NCBI GenBank assembly: GCA_026713285.1
Contig: JAPOOT010000248.1
Span: forward strand, 1-6,882
Direction of reading: 5' to 3'
Length of the DNA: 6,882 nucleotides
Origin: Gemmatimonadota bacterium
GTDB lineage: Bacteria; JAAXHH01
The notes under the pieces are model-generated. The model saw nothing but the letters and a program-made list of their open reading frames with translations, was not told the origin of the DNA and made no database searches. This document shows, one piece after another, positions 6,306-6,882 of this stretch; position 1 is the first letter of the stretch; each line of letters starts with the position of its first letter. A program made the translations under genes and the position numbers.

Positions 6306-6380
6306 ACCGCGACATTCGCGGCATTCGCGGCATCCGCGCGGCATCCGCGACATTCGCGGCATCCGCGACATCCGCAGCAT
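6306..6380. repeat. GC-rich array of 9-bp tandem repeats between convergent genes
   Basis: Seven consecutive units of CAT(T/C)CGCG(G/A) type run from 6313 to 6377, at 6313, 6322, 6331 (two extra bases), 6342, 6351, 6360 and 6369. A partial unit lies at each end. Neighbouring units are partly self-complementary: CCGCGACATTCGCGG occurs at 6307-6321 and 6345-6359 and can fold into a 5-bp stem. The array ends 13 bases from the transporter stop codon. The nine-base period keeps frames open on both strands, but the resulting low-complexity peptides are not credible genes. Confidence 0.85.
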
Positions 6381-6392
6381 ATTGGGAAGACT

Positions 6393-6882
6393 TCACGATC
6401 CGTGGTCCTGCCTAAGCCACCGGATGAAGGACATCGTCATCAGGACCAGCACGGCGATGAGGGGAAGCGCGACGATCAGGGACGCAGACTGGACCGCCCG
6501 CAGGCTTTCCGTACCTCCAACGAACATCAGTGACAGGGCAACGGAACTGAGTACGACCGCCCAGAAGCAGCGGTGCCAGCGCGCGGGTTCCCGTACCTCG
6601 GCCTGTTCCTTCGTAGCCACCGACGCCAGGATGTAGGACGCCGAGTCCAGCGTGGTGGCGGCGAAGATGATCGCAAGGGTTACGAAAACCATCAGGAGCG
6701 GTACGGCGAATGGGATCACCCGGTCCCCCACGGCAACCACGGTCGTGATGATCGCCTCCGGGGTCATGTTGCGGGCAACCAGGCCGGTGAGGTCCTGGGA
6801 TCCTTCAAGCTGCAGAAACAGGCTCGTGTTGCCGAGCACCGCGAAGAACAGCCAGCAGCCCAGGGAACCGCCCACCAGCTCG
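6393..6882 (-). CDS. BCCT-family transporter, C-terminal part (5' end outside window)
   Basis: The frame is open to the window edge (Glu-Leu codons precede the GTG at 6875), so the gene begins beyond 6882. The 162 visible residues match the end of betaine/carnitine/choline transporters, inner-membrane carriers that import quaternary ammonium compounds or related osmolytes with Na+ or H+, or by exchange. Visible are WLFFAVLGNTSLFLQLEG, a long hydrophobic helix RVIPFAVPLLMVFVTLAIIFAATTLDSASYILASVAT, and the final helices FWAVVLSSVALSLMFVGG and SASLIVALPLIAVLVLMTMSFI. The TTLDSAS segment corresponds to the conserved FFVTSADSGS region of the family, and the SASLIVALP segment to its usual last helix. 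The substrate-binding aromatic residues lie in missing upstream helices, so substrate and ion coupling cannot be judged. The C-terminal tail is short (RWLRQDHGS), without the long regulatory extension of osmosensing members such as BetP. Confidence 0.88.
   Translation of the reverse strand, partial: ELVGGSLGCWLFFAVLGNTSLFLQLEGSQDLTGLVARNMTPEAIITTVVAVGDRVIPFAVPLLMVFVTLAIIFAATTLDSASYILASVATKEQAEVREPARWHRCFWAVVLSSVALSLMFVGGTESLRAVQSASLIVALPLIAVLVLMTMSFIRWLRQDHGS

Noticed and set aside
6180..6380. Low-complexity open frames (Arg/Ser/Met/Cys-rich) on both strands over the 9-bp array
   Set aside because: A repeat period divisible by three keeps any frame open; there is no start signal or domain, and a terminator lies within the region.

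Overview
The window is a GC-rich stretch of ordinary bacterial chromosome. It comes from a diderm (Gram-negative-type) organism, because the largest gene encodes an outer-membrane TonB-dependent receptor with a signal peptide. I cannot place the organism below that level. No mobile element, CRISPR array, tRNA or rRNA was seen. No protein here forms a recognisably new system; the less expected signals are regulatory and repetitive DNA between the genes.

Left part (1-1137): the 3' end of a PEGA-like envelope protein gene (+) converges on a stand-alone RibD C-terminal-domain reductase gene (-). The 475-base gap that follows holds two near-consensus sigma70-type promoters. They point in opposite directions and their -10 hexamers overlap. 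One gives the reductase a leader of about 65 nt. The other faces right into a leader of about 390 nt before a small STAS-domain (anti-sigma-factor antagonist-like) gene. A class I SAM methyltransferase of the TIGR00027/LCMT-like type follows 31 nt later and is probably co-transcribed.

Middle (2883-3241): the methyltransferase gene ends inside the first unit of a degenerate tandem repeat that continues past its stop codon. Next is an AT-rich promoter island with a TTGACG/TATACT promoter (17-nt spacer), a perfect 7-10-7 dyad over the -35, and a perfect 18-bp tandem duplication starting one base into the -10. This island drives the TonB-dependent receptor, whose start is best placed at 3242.

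Right part (6212-6882): a strong intrinsic terminator follows the receptor. A GC-rich array of 9-bp repeats lies between it and the stop codon of a convergent gene (-) for the C-terminal part of a BCCT-family (betaine/carnitine/choline-type) transporter that runs off the window.

Functionally, the receptor (energised outer-membrane uptake) and the BCCT transporter (inner-membrane uptake) both suggest nutrient or osmolyte import. They lie on opposite strands and are separated by a terminator, so a shared pathway is not shown. The STAS protein has no partner kinase or sigma factor in the window.
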